DNA of 64,000 bases from the NCBI GenBank assembly GCA_037975125.1, contig CM075856.1:186001-250000 (forward strand). Direction: 5' to 3'. This DNA comes from Latrodectus hesperus. Lineage: Eukaryota; Arthropoda; Arachnida; Araneae; Theridiidae. The notes beneath the pieces are model-generated. The model worked only from the letters and a program-made list of their open reading frames with translations. It had not been told where the DNA came from and did not search any database. The position numbers were made by a program, and so were the translations under genes. Positions 35,410 to 45,476 of this stretch are shown here, piece by piece; position 1 is the first letter of the stretch; each line of letters opens with the position of its first letter.

Positions 35410-35411
35410 GT

Positions 35412-36007
35412 TGTACCGAGCTCCACGGGTTCGTGTTGATTGAGAGTTGAATAAAGCGACCACTTAATGAACACAAGACTTTTATTCGTAAAAACTTCAC
35501 TAGATAAACGAAATTCCCGCTGCAACAATCACAATTATACAGCTACAATTCGTCAGATACAATAGGAAATAGCTTCCAATCACAGGTCTCAAATACCTCA
35601 GACAGAGAACAACTAGCAGTCATAACTAATCGTCTTCACTCACTGACTGGCTTCACAAAAACTATATTCTTCCATGTCGGGCTGCGGTATTTATACCTGA
35701 CTTGGCGGAGAAATCTACCAATTTCGCCAAGGTTCTGGAAGCTTCTAGGCTATCTCGAAAAATATTGGTCCTAGAGCTTAGGTGATGGATGTTTCCAGAA
35801 GTATCGATTTCTCGCCAAGTCGCCAAAAATCTCGCCAACCGTTGCCAAGTCGCCAAGAATCTCGCCAACTGTCGCCAAGTCATTAGGAAATCCGCTTTTA
35901 AACTACAACACGTCTAAATACCGCAATTTTTGCCCAAAATGTGAGAATTTCTGATCTGTCTGAGATATTTTACGACAAATATAATCATTATTTACAAATT
36001 TGTAACA
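35412..36007 (-). repeat. 5' LTR of the gypsy element
   Basis: 596 bp, nearly identical to the LTR at 31980-32583. It should promote transcription leftward from the TATA region near 35687-35700. The ORF beginning at 35662-35883 within it is not a gene. Confidence 0.95.
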
Positions 36008-36011
36008 CTAT

Positions 36012-37829
36012 TTATTTTACTGTTTCTTTAATTTTCAAGGAAATTATTACTTTATTATAAGCATTTTTCAAAAATAAGTGTTACAATACTTCCCTATATT
36101 TTTAATAAAAATAACATAAATGAAACCGGGTATAAATACTTTCAAAATAAATATTTAAAAAAGTTAATTTGATTTAATATAAAAGAATCTTATAAATTAA
36201 TCACACTATCTTATTTTAATTTATTTTTTGATATCTAACGAAATTTCAAATTTTAAGAAACAAATTACTTTTTTTTGTTAAACATAAAGTGGTTGTTTCT
36301 TTCGTTCCAGTTGAGACTGTGACTACGCCATTTTATTTCACTTCTCATTGGTTTAACATATCTATGACGTCAGATAACGTTTCTTCTACGTCACATTGTA
36401 ATGCGACAGCGTCGCAAATCTGACTTGTCGACCAATTTGCTGCCTGCCTTCAAATAGCATTCTTCGTGCGGCAGCAAACAAGGCGAAGTTCACCGTCGAA
36501 TGTATCAGAATACTGTCAAAGATCATTTTATTAATAAAAAGAATCATTTTATAAAGACCAAAGCATCTATTTGAGAAGCCGTTTTTCATTGATTCAAGCC
36601 ATTAACACGTTGACAATAAGACAGAAGAAAAAGCAAAATGAAAAAACACAAAGCATGCACTTTATGGTTAGTTTAAATAGGCAAGGACGATTTAAATTTT
36701 AAAAAATTTCACTAATTAATAGAATTCTAAAATAATAATTACAATATTTGTAGGCAATTTATTTTAAATCTCAGAACTAATGCCTTGCTTACGACAACAT
36801 TAAAATTTTTCTAATTATCATTTTTAATAATTTCATTTTAATAATTTATTATTTGTAATAATTTTCTCTACATTTTTTCAGAATTATACAGAAAACTCCA
36901 AAGTGCTACAGGATTTTGTCTTATCCTTTCAAATAACCCTGAATAAAAAATCTTCGTAAAGTAGATATAAAAAAAATTAAACCTTACATTTCTTATCAAT
37001 GATTGTCTCCAGCAAACTTTTTCATCATAGTTGAAGTGGATTTAAATGAGAAGAATGGATGTTTAAATTCATTTACAATGAATGATTAGCAAACGAAAGT
37101 TTGGACTGCGAGCAAATCGGACATCGAACATTTCAAAAGATTTTTATGATCGTTGTCGGAACACATATTCGGATAACGAACTTAAACGAATTCTAACGAA
37201 CCCTTCTCGGAGCATAATGAGCAGGGTTGCCAAATCCAACGGACCAGAAATAGTTTTTCATCTCTCTTGAATTAGGTTGCCTGGTTATTAAACTGTACAG
37301 TTCTATACTAGGAAAAAAAAACTTTTTTCCAATAGAATATTTATAGTCTAAGTAAACCGTCAGTTTCGTTTTGATTTCATTCAAAACCGAAACTGATTTC
37401 ATTTTGAGCACCTCCCTTCGTCCGTTCGTTGAAGAAGTGGGAAAATACCAGAAAATTGGTCTTAGAATGGCAGCCAAACCAACCTGATATCAGTAAGGTT
37501 AGGGATCTTTATAACAACAATGCTATTAATCACTTCCGGAAAGTCTTAAGAAAGAGAGGAAAGCAATCGACCTTGGACATGTTTTTTTATGCCCCATAAA
37601 CGAAAAAATGAAAAGAACTGATTAATATACAAGACTATACTGCATTATTTTTAATAAACATAGTAAGAAATTATTTATCCTTTTTTAATTTCATTTTTAT
37701 GGCCTCCAGAATGAATCAATCAATTTCACAAAAAAATCTATGGTAAATCAATGATAGGTTAATGAATAATTCGGATTATTTAACATCATCGTGAAACGGA
37801 TAATGTTCGTTAACCGATCACCCACTATA
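36012..37829. other. Intergenic DNA with less AT-rich patches
   Basis: No gene recognised. Patches at about 36300-36500 and 37080-37480 are less AT-rich, and the latter holds short open frames on both strands (37082-37267 plus, 37193-37477 minus) without identifiable domains. They could be decayed repeats or unrecognised exons. Confidence 0.4.
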
Positions 37830-37831
37830 TA

Positions 37832-39401
37832 CGAGGGTTACTCTGAAATTTTTGAGATACGCGCAGACGAGAATTTACAAAATAAAAATAACGGTTTAAT
37901 TTTAAAGTACAAAGTATTTTAACACAGAAGACGGTTTTTTACTGACTTACTTCAACTTGTTTAGCGTGGAATAAATTTTACGCAGAAGAGAAAATGGAGT
38001 TGACGCGAGAACATTTTCGCGCTATGATTTTCTACGATTTCAAAGCAGGATTCAATCAAGAAGAATGCGTTCAACGGTTGCAATTAGCATTGGGTGATGA
38101 ACCTCCAGCTCGTGCTACTGTATTCAGATGGCTTAGAGAATTTAGAAGAGGTCGAAATTTTCTTCAGGATGAAGAACACACAGGAAGGCCGCTGTCGGCA
38201 GAAATCCCGGATAATGTGTCTGCCATACGAAAAATGTTAATGGATGATAATCGCTGTACCTATCAAATGATACAGAAGGAACTTAACATTGGATCCGCAG
38301 CCATACACAAAATCATTCATAAAGAATTACATATGAAAAAAGTAGTTTGCCGTTGGGTTCCCCATAATCTAACTGAGCATCAAAAAGAGGAGCGTGTCAG
38401 AATCAGTAAAGAAACTCTTATTATACTGAATGATGGGGGCCACCGCATCATTTCTAAAATTGTAACAGGTGAGAAACGTACATACCGTTTTTTGACGTTC
38501 CAACACGTCAAGAGAGTGTGGTGAACGAATGTGCAGTATTCGATTCGCACTACAGAACCGCATGTGCGTGACTCTCCTTCTAGAACGAACTTTTCTTTCC
38601 GCACATGATTCCTGTGCTTATTATAATTTTATGTAAATATTTATTGTCACCAACCAATCAGAAGATATTTTTACCTGTATATATAGCCTGTTGGTTTTCA
38701 CTCGCCAGACAGGCAGAGTGAGATGGCAAGTGTGTTGCTTGTCTGATTTTAAGTAGCAATAAAAGCCTATTGATTTTAATTATCCTGTATTTACTTGAGC
38801 ACGCTAGTTATTCACTTCAAGAGCAAAGTATGGGTCTTTGAAGATGATCCCACGCCGACAATGGTGAAAAAACAACGCGCACTGAAAAAAGTGATCTATG
38901 CCGTTTTCTTCAGAAGTACGGGATGGGTCAAAGCCATCAAGTTGGAAGGACAGAAGACAGTAACAGCAAACTGGTATACCACTAAATGTCTTCCAGAAAT
39001 TCTACAAGAACTGAATGTTAGGGGACTAATGCTTCACCATGACAATGCATCTTCACATACAGCCGGATTAACAATTGAGTTTCTTAAACAAAAACAAATT
39101 AAAGTGATCGAACATCCGCCGTATTCACCTGATCTAGCTATGTGCGACTTTTGGTTATTCTTTAATCTAAAAAAGAACTTACGTGGACGTCGTTTTCATT
39201 CAGAAGAAGAGATTGATGTGACTATAAATGCATTTTTTTCATCCATTCGAAGAAATGAATGACTTGAGGCATTTAATCTGTGAAAAATTCGTCTACAAAA
39301 GTGCATTGATACTTGAGGAGACTGCTTTGAACACACAAAAAATTTTGTAAGTATAACTTTAAAAACCTAGTTGTATCTCAAAAATTTCAGAGTGACCCTC
39401 G
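37832..39401 (+). pseudogene. Mariner (DD34D) transposon split by a solo LTR
   Basis: Terminal inverted repeats of about 30 bp, CGAGGGTTACTCTGAAATTT at the left and its near-exact complement at the right (ending 39401), lie in TA duplications (37830-37831, 39402-39403). Transposase part 1 (from 37994) has the typical start MELTREHFRAMIFYDFKAGF, helix-turn-helix regions and GRPLSAEIPDNV. Part 2 (about 38824-39259) starts KVWVFEDDPTPTMVKKQR and contains LMLHHDNASSHTA (second D) and PPYSPDLAMCDFWLF (third D). The gap is a 302-bp LTR with a 7-bp target duplication, and joining across it keeps the reading frame. The first catalytic site reads VTGEKRTYRF instead of VTGDE, so the aspartate is lost. 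The C-terminal end is frameshifted after RRNE. The copy was dead or dying irrespective of the LTR. Confidence 0.92.
38515..38816 (+). mobile_element. Solo LTR of a second LTR-retrotransposon family
   Basis: A 302-bp insert inside mariner transposase, bounded by a repeated TCAAGAG (38508-38514 and 38817-38823). Its ends are AGTG and CACT. It contains a TATA-like GTATATATAGCC near 38678 and AATAAAAGCC near 38758 followed by a T-rich region, the layout expected of an LTR promoter and polyadenylation site. It is unrelated in sequence to the 32-36 kb family. Exact ends are ambiguous by a few bases because of repeated AG. Confidence 0.8.
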
Positions 39402-39432
39402 TATAATATTCTGTTGACATTAAGAACTAGAA

Positions 39433-39487
39433 CTGACTTGGCTTGCCACTCTGGAGTATCATTTCACTTGGAAGGCATTGCGATCTC
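39433..39487 (-). mobile_element. SINE family D fragment
   Basis: TATCATTTCACTTGGAAGGC and ATTGCGA match the family D body. Nothing else of the SINE remains. Confidence 0.6.
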
Positions 39488-39803
39488 TAGCTATTTTATG
39501 TACTTCAGCCCATATTAACGTTGATTACTTAAATGAAAATTATAAATTTTATCAGTTAATTAAAATTGATACTCTTTATCTAATAATCAAAACATCAATT
39601 TAAATATATTATAAATTTTAACAAATTTATTTTAAAATCAAATTAATCGTAAGAAGGAAGTAAGGCAGAAAATGATTGTAAAATGCTGAAATTGTTAATG
39701 ATTATTTGAGGCACAGTGAACCATTGTCTCAGGGTAGGTTATAGATCTCTCTACTGATAAAGAAAACAATATCTTTCCAACCATCCAATCATAGGCCATA
39801 TTT

Positions 39804-40593
39804 CATCATCATCAGCATTGGCACGACAGCCCTTTGTGGGCCTTGGCCTTCTTCAGAAGTCTCTGCCATTCCGCCCCTTTTCTAGAAATCGACCTCCAGT
39901 TCTTGACTTTAAGTATGTTGAAGTCTTCTTCCAGGCAGTCTTTCCATCTCTTTTTGGGTCTTTCTCTTGGTCTACTACAGAAAGGGGTGGTGTTGAAGAC
40001 CTTTATTGGTGTTCTCTCTGTACTCATTCTCATGATGTGGCCTGCCCATCTCATTCTAGATAGTTTTATTGATTTAATGATGTCTTCTTCTCCATAGATT
40101 TTGTACAGTTCAAAGTCTCTCTTCATATGCCTTTTTTGCCAGGTGTTATTTTCCAAGACAGGAACGAAAAATTGTTCTTAGGACCTTTCTCTCAAAAATC
40201 GCCAATGTTTTCTCTTCCTTCATCGTCAAGGTCCATGTCTCTGAGGCGTAGGTTAGAACTGGTTTAATCAATGTCTTGTATAACATTATTTTTGTCCTTC
40301 TCCTGATTAGGTGAGATTTCAAAAGAGCTCTTAGACCAAAGAAACAACGGTTTGCGGAAATGATCCTCTTTCTGATTTCAGGAGTGATGTCATTTTGGTA
40401 GTCAATCTCCGAGCCCAAATAGCTGAAATTTCTCACAGACTGAAACTTAAATGTGCCGATCATAAAAGTCTCAGACTGGTATTCTTTTTTACCACAGAAC
40501 ATATATGTTTTGTTTTTTCCATGTTTACTCTGAGCTTCATCTTCCCAGCTGCTTTTTCCAATGCCAAAAAGGCTGTCCTCAAGTCAGTTTCAG
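39804..40593 (-). pseudogene. 5'-truncated RTE-type LINE
   Basis: Minus-strand translation gives the C-terminal part of a non-LTR reverse transcriptase: FSYLGSEIDYQNDITPEIRK, LIRRRTKIMLYKTLIKPVL, TYASETWTLT, then after one frameshift near 40150 SRMRWAGHIMRM and RPKKRWKDCLEEDF. Such YLGS, TYASE-W and RWAGH-RM motifs are typical of the C-terminal region of RTE-like LINEs. It lacks the endonuclease and catalytic reverse-transcriptase core. The 3' end carries a GATGATGAT tail. A 13-bp target duplication ATAGGCCATATTT (39791-39803, 40594-40606) marks a target-primed insertion that stopped early. Confidence 0.9.
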
Positions 40594-40606
40594 ATAGGCC
40601 ATATTT

Positions 40607-41307
40607 GATCACATTAATATATAAAAAATTGTGGTATTGGGATTTTAAGAAATTTTATAAAGCTGGTTAGTTTATTTACGAAAAAAATAGATACAAAAAA
40701 TTCAAAAAGTTTATTTTAACTTTTATAAAAAATTATAAATTTTAATTTTCATTATCTATTACTCACGAGGGAAATATAATGCAATTACTTCACTCATGAA
40801 AAATAAAAGTTCATAAATAAAATAAAGCTTATATCCTTCGTATAAATTATCTATAATATAATTAGGTTATTTACTTTAATTATTTCCTTATTAATATTTA
40901 ATGCAAAGTTGTTTACCTTCATTGCCTGTAAACAACTTTGCGTTAAATATTTGTCTCATTTGCTAATCAATCTAATTCATTACTCGGCTTCTATGTTTCA
41001 GCAAAGAACTTAATATGACTTTCGCATCCATGTCAAAACATGTTTCCATAATTAAGTGGTTTACATAGCTTGAGGCAAATTTTCATCTATATTTTAAAGA
41101 TCTCGGAGAGTTTATATAACCAACATGTGTTTTATATGTGTGATTTAAAAACAAATATTTCATTCGCATTACAAACTCAAAACTGAATAGTAATGCATAG
41201 TGTTAAACACTAATCTCAATTTATCTCTGCTTACAATTTATTTATTACAATTTTATGAGTAGTTTGTATAACAGATCAGTAGGTCTTCTATATGTTATGT
41301 CTTGAAT
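40607..41307. other. AT-rich DNA with a 24-bp-arm hairpin
   Basis: Arms 40893-40916 and 40928-40951 (ATGCAAAGTTGTTTAC core) are complementary with one mismatch around an 11-base loop. Nothing else was recognised. Confidence 0.55.
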
Positions 41308-41318
41308 TGATAGTTATT

Positions 41319-41641
41319 TTTTTATTTATTTTTTTTATCCAATGGCAGGCACACTTGGGTGACGAACCCTATGCCACAACAAGGAAACAAACTGCTACTC
41401 ATTTATCGTTACCCAGCGGGTACCTGTGAACCAAGTCACTCAAGCGAGTAGCCTTACCCACGCCATACCACCACAAACCCATTTATAGGGTGGGCCACAT
41501 TCATACCACATCACAGAAGAAAGGACACAGAAACACAGGCAGAACAGAGAAGGAAAGAAACATCCATGCCCGAACCGGGATTCGAACCCGGGACCCACAA
41601 CTCAGGAGTTAGGAAAGCTAACCACTCAGCCATCGGTTGGC
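41319..41641 (-). mobile_element. tRNA-derived SINE family A
   Basis: Minus-strand head: GATGGCTGAGTGGTTAGC (A box) and GTCCCGGGTTCGAATCCCGG (B box). The body includes GGCCCACCCTATAAATGGG and GGTACCCGCTGGGTAACGAT. A T-rich stretch at the left is its 3' tail. The target duplication TGATAGTTATT is at 41308-41318 and 41642-41652, and the right one is split by the solo LTR that inserted later. Confidence 0.88.
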
Positions 41642-41651
41642 TGATAGTTAT

Positions 41652-42240
41652 TGTTACAAATTTATAAATAATGATTATATTTGTCTTAAAATATCTCAGA
41701 CAGATCGGAAATTCTCACATTTTGGGCAAAAATTGCGGTATTTAGACGTGTTGTAGTTTAAAAGCGGATTTCCTAATGATTTGGCGACTTGGCGACAGTT
41801 GGCGAGATTCTGGCGACTTGGCGAGAAATCGATACTTCTGGAAACATCCATCACCTAAGCTCTAGGACCAATATTTTTCGAGACAGCCTAGAAGCTTCCA
41901 GAACCTTGGCGAAATTGGTAGATTTCTCCGCCACGTCAGGTATAAATACCGCAGCCCGACATGGAAGAGTCAGGTTTTGTGAAGACAAGAGTTTTGTGAA
42001 GACAGTCAGTGAGTGAAGACGATTAGTTGTGACTGCTAGTTGTTCTCTGTCTGAGGTATTTGAGACCTGTGATTGGAAGCTGTTTCTTATTATATCTGAC
42101 GAATTGTAGCTGTATAATTGTGTCTGTTACAGCGGGAATTTCGTTTATTTAGTGAAGTTCTTACGAATAAAAGTCTTGTGTTCATTAAGTGGTTGCTTTA
42201 TTCAACTCTCAATCCACACGAACCCGTGAAGCTCGGTACA
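41652..42240 (+). mobile_element. Solo LTR (family of the 32-36 kb element)
   Basis: 589 bp from TGTTACAAATTT to AGCTCGGTACA, opposite in orientation to the full element. Perfect 4-bp duplication TTAT (41648-41651, 42241-42244). It retains the TTGGCGAC repeats, GGTATAAATACCGCAGCC and GAATAAAAGTCTTGTG. It is close to the LTRs of the full element, with scattered differences and an AAGACAAGAGTTTTGTGAAG insertion-like difference. It interrupts a SINE target duplication. Confidence 0.93.
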
Positions 42241-42344
42241 TTATTTATTCTACATACAAATATGTAACATTCAATACATTTCAATTTCTTCCTGATCCTT
42301 TAAATTCTCGTAAAAGTGATTTATTTGTGTGTATATATATATAT

Positions 42345-42615
42345 GTATAGCCGATCGATGGCTGAATGGTTTACGTTCCTGACTCATAGACTGTTGGACT
42401 CGAGTTCGAATCCCGGTTCGGGTATGGATGTTTCTTTCTCACCGTGCTTCTCTATCCTTTCTTCTGAGATGATGTATGAATGTGGCCCACCCTATAAACG
42501 GGTTTGCACAATTTAACTCAGTGAATTAGTTCACAGGTGCCCACCGGGTAACGATAAATGAGTTTCCGTCCTTCTTGTGGTGAAGGTTTAGTCATCCAGT
42601 GCCCACCGTTTTTAA
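42345..42615 (+). mobile_element. tRNA-derived SINE family A, plus-strand copy
   Basis: GCCGATCGATGGCTGAATGG (A box) and CGAGTTCGAATCCCGGTTCG (B box), then GTGGCCCACCCTATAAACGG and GCCCACCGGGTAACGATAAA. It ends in a microsatellite-like region, so the 3' boundary is approximate. Confidence 0.87.
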
Positions 42616-42910
42616 ATATGTGTGTGTGTGTCACATGTGAGATTACTTACATGAAATAACTGCTTCACATTTGAACAATAATAAGTAGATTATCAAAAAT
42701 ATTCCGTCTTCAATATGGGTTTCAATAACGGTAAGGTTAACATACTGATGAAAAGATAATTTAAATGGGAAAGTTAAATATTCTGTATAGAGAATTTTTT
42801 TCATTGTAAGGCTATTATTTTGAGTATTTCCATATTCTTCAACTACTGATCATATATAATATTAGATTGGACTGGGAGTTTTGCTAAAATCAAACTCGCC
42901 AATTATTATT

Positions 42911-43316
42911 TAGAATCAGACATTTTTTTATGAATAATTTAGAATCAGACATTTTTTTATGAATTATTTAGAATCAGACATTTTTTTATGAATTATTTAG
43001 AATCAGACATTTTTTTATGAATTATTTAGAATCAGACATTTTTTTATGAATAATTTAGAATCAGACATTTTTTTATGAATTATTTAGAATCAGACATTTT
43101 TTTATGAATTATTTAGAATCAGACATTTTTTTATGAATTATTTAGAATCAGACATTTTTTTATGAATTATTTAGAATCAGACATTTTTTTATGAATAATT
43201 TAGAATCAGACATTTTTTTATGAATTATTTAGAATCAGACATTTTTTTATGAATAATTTAGAATCAGACATTTTTTTATGAATAATTTAGAATCAGACAT
43301 AATTTTATGAACCTTC
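42911..43316. repeat. 29-bp tandem array, 14 units
   Basis: Unit TAGAATCAGACATTTTTTTA + TGAATTATT, repeating exactly every 29 bp from 42911 to a last start at 43288. Units are nearly identical. They differ mainly at one T/A site (GAATTA or GAATAA), and the last unit has TAATTT in place of the T run. No spacers, so it is a minisatellite and not a CRISPR array. Confidence 0.97.
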
Positions 43317-44510
43317 TTTAAGACTATTTGTTTGAAGACGTCCATTTCTGAAAATGTCACATTCTTTCGTCCATCACGAAATCGCTTTTAGTAATGAAAG
43401 TCATTAAGTCATATAAAAGCGTTTGTGTGATTTCTATATTTCTACTACTATTGTACAACACTTCGAAAAGTTGTTTAACAATTTTGCCTTCAAAGGTAGA
43501 TTTTGCTAATTTTATTTGCTTAGCTGTCGAGATGTCATCTGCTACCACATAAAAACTCGGTTTATTCATATGTTTCAATATTTCATACGTTTCAATTATT
43601 CATACGTTTCAATTTCTTCGATAAGTTGTTTTTTTATTATATTAAAAAAACAAATTCCAGTTGAAATACCTTAATCAAAATTTCCTTTTAAAAAATTTCA
43701 TTAAAATAATTTTAAAAAGTATTCCTATCTATTTTTATAATTTAAATTCGTTTTCATTCATACATAATTCGTTTTCATACATACATAAATTCCCTTTCAA
43801 ACCTTTCTGACGCTTTATTTGCCCAATACATAAAAGAATTAGAGAACCAAGCTAGTGAGGTTTTGAGGGCCTTGGTTTCGAAAGCACCCAGCTTTCTGAG
43901 AAAAATAATGATAACCATTTTTCTAGCTTTATTTCTAATATTGGGGGTTGCGAATTTAAGTCTCATACATAAATCAGCTGAAAAACAAATCGAAAAAAGT
44001 GTAAATGTTTGAAAAATCTATTTATTTACGAAATAATTAGACGTTGAAATCAGGACTCCTTTCATTCCCATTCAATTCCCTCTCAAATATTCTGGGGCAT
44101 ATCCGATCGGTGGTGCAATGGAGAATCCGAAAAACGCTCGTTTCACAAATAAAAAAAATAAATAAAAAATAAATGCTTTTTCAAAAATCGAAAAAAAATT
44201 TTTATATTGTTATTATTTTTAGCAAATTTCGCTGCGAGAGTATGTTGCTAAGGGTAATCTGATGTTGTTGTTTTTTTCTATCACTATAGTTTTTCTCATA
44301 GGTGATCATTTTTAATGGGGAAAGCCTATCTTCTTGAAGCGGGAACAGTTCCGGCATCGTAACGTAAACTTCACAGAGCATTCAAACTAGGGAAAAGTGC
44401 GATTTAATTTAAATTGTAAGCAATATAATATCGAAATGAAATATTGTCTAGTTTTTAAGTTAGCCAAAGACCAGAATACTCACATACGTTTCATTCCATC
44501 GCGTGCAGAA
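43317..44510. other. Unassigned region with two minus-strand open frames
   Basis: Frames at 43357-43578 (KPSFYVVADDISTAKQIKLA, then KSTFEGKIVKQLFEVLYNSS) and 43775-43966 (RKMVIIIFLRKLGAFETKAL, SLAWFSNSFMYWANK) are less compositionally biased than most noise frames here. I recognise no family. They could be relics of a transposon gene or unrecognised exons. No splice sites or neighbours support a gene. Confidence 0.25.
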
Positions 44511-44514
44511 ATCT

Positions 44515-44690
44515 CAATGGACAAGACGAAAATCACTCTTTGGTTCAACAGTTCGTAGATTCGAATCCCACATTGTGTTTAGATGTTTGAAGCGATTCGA
44601 AATCTACTTTAAGTCGTCGGTTTTCCGGTCTAATTAATCTACGTGTGCAAAATATGACCGTTGTGTCACCAGACGAAAATTTGGTAAATA
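44515..44690 (+). mobile_element. SINE family E, decayed copy
   Basis: GGTTCAACAGTTCGTAGATT, CGAATCCCACATTGTG, TCTACTTTAAGTCG and CGTGTGCAAAATATGACCG align with the 23605 copy in opposite orientation. Confidence 0.7.
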
Positions 44691-44861
44691 AAAAACAAAT
44701 TGAGGATAAATAGATTTTATCTACACTAATCGTTACTGAGTTACATATCTGAAAAAAATCGGCTGCATGCATCATGCCATTTTTTTAATGTTTTCCGAAT
44801 TGTTGAAACAAAATTCATCCTGTTTTACTGCATCACACATATATTTTAACAAATAGAATAA

Positions 44862-45157
44862 GCCGTGGTGGTCTGATTGGTTAAGGCGTCTCTCTCATTA
44901 TCGGAAGGTTGTGAGTTCGAACCCCGATTTAACTGAAGATCTGCCGTGTGCACTAATGACGGCTTGGGAACGTTAAAACTGGGCGTAGTTGTAATGTCCT
45001 CCAAGTAAAGTGATAAATGGTCTTCGGCTTGGAGGGCGGCAGGCCAAGTATTGGGGGTCTTCGGCTTGGTACCTGCTTCAAAATCACGTGGACTCCACCC
45101 GGCTGCTTCTATCTAACTGGTAGAGCGCAACTCAGGCCTGGGTGCTGGTGCAACAAC
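44862..45157 (+). mobile_element. tRNA-derived SINE family D, best full-length copy
   Basis: Begins GCCGTGGTGGTCTGATTGGT (A box), then GTGAGTTCGAACCCCGATTT (B box), body with GTAATGTCCTCCAAGTAAAG, and ends GGTGCAACAAC. Flanks AAATAGAATAA (44851-44861) and AAATAGGAATAA (after 45157) are a target duplication differing by one base insertion. A short internal duplication of GGTCTTCGGCTTGG occurs at about 45018 and 45056. Confidence 0.9.
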
Positions 45158-45476
45158 AAATAGGAATAAAACCGTTTATTAGATAATTTCTCTTATTAAA
45201 AAAGTGAGGTATTCAAGATTTTACAAGTTAAAATTTTATAGTGAAATCTGTGAGTTGAAAAGAAACAAAAACATCCAGGAATAATTATAGAAGATTACTC
45301 TTGATGAAATTCAAAATATTTTTCTTTCGAACACTCTTTTCCTCATATATTTTTAGATTTTATGATTTTTTTCCTCACAGATATAATTTTATCTTGTTTT
45401 CACAAGCTATATAAGAGCATCCAGCAGTATTCATAGACAATATTTACATTCCAATTTTTTTATCTCCATTACATAT

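Larger units (their letters stand above)
31980..36007 (-). mobile_element. Ty3/gypsy LTR retrotransposon, internally deleted, recent
   Basis: The two LTRs (31980-32583 and 35412-36007) begin TG and end CA on the minus strand. A 4-bp target duplication CTAT flanks the element (31976-31979, 36008-36011). The minus strand carries a primer-binding site just inside the 5' LTR and a polypurine tract just before the 3' LTR. The LTRs differ, as far as I can see, by one base change and one 8-bp unit in a short GCCAAGTC repeat, which indicates a recent insertion. The 2.8-kb interior holds a single ORF joining Gag to integrase. The whole element is 4.0 kb, against the usual 5-7 kb for autonomous relatives. 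No envelope-like gene is present. Confidence 0.95.

Noticed and set aside
32822..35439. Plus-strand ORFs across the gypsy interior
   Set aside because: Shadows of the minus-strand Gag-integrase frame.
32775..35528. Domesticated host gene derived from Gag and integrase
   Set aside because: Paired near-identical LTRs, primer-binding site, polypurine tract and target duplication show a mobile element, not a fixed host gene.
42911..43316. CRISPR-like array
   Set aside because: The 29-bp units are head to tail with no unique spacers, and the DNA is eukaryotic.
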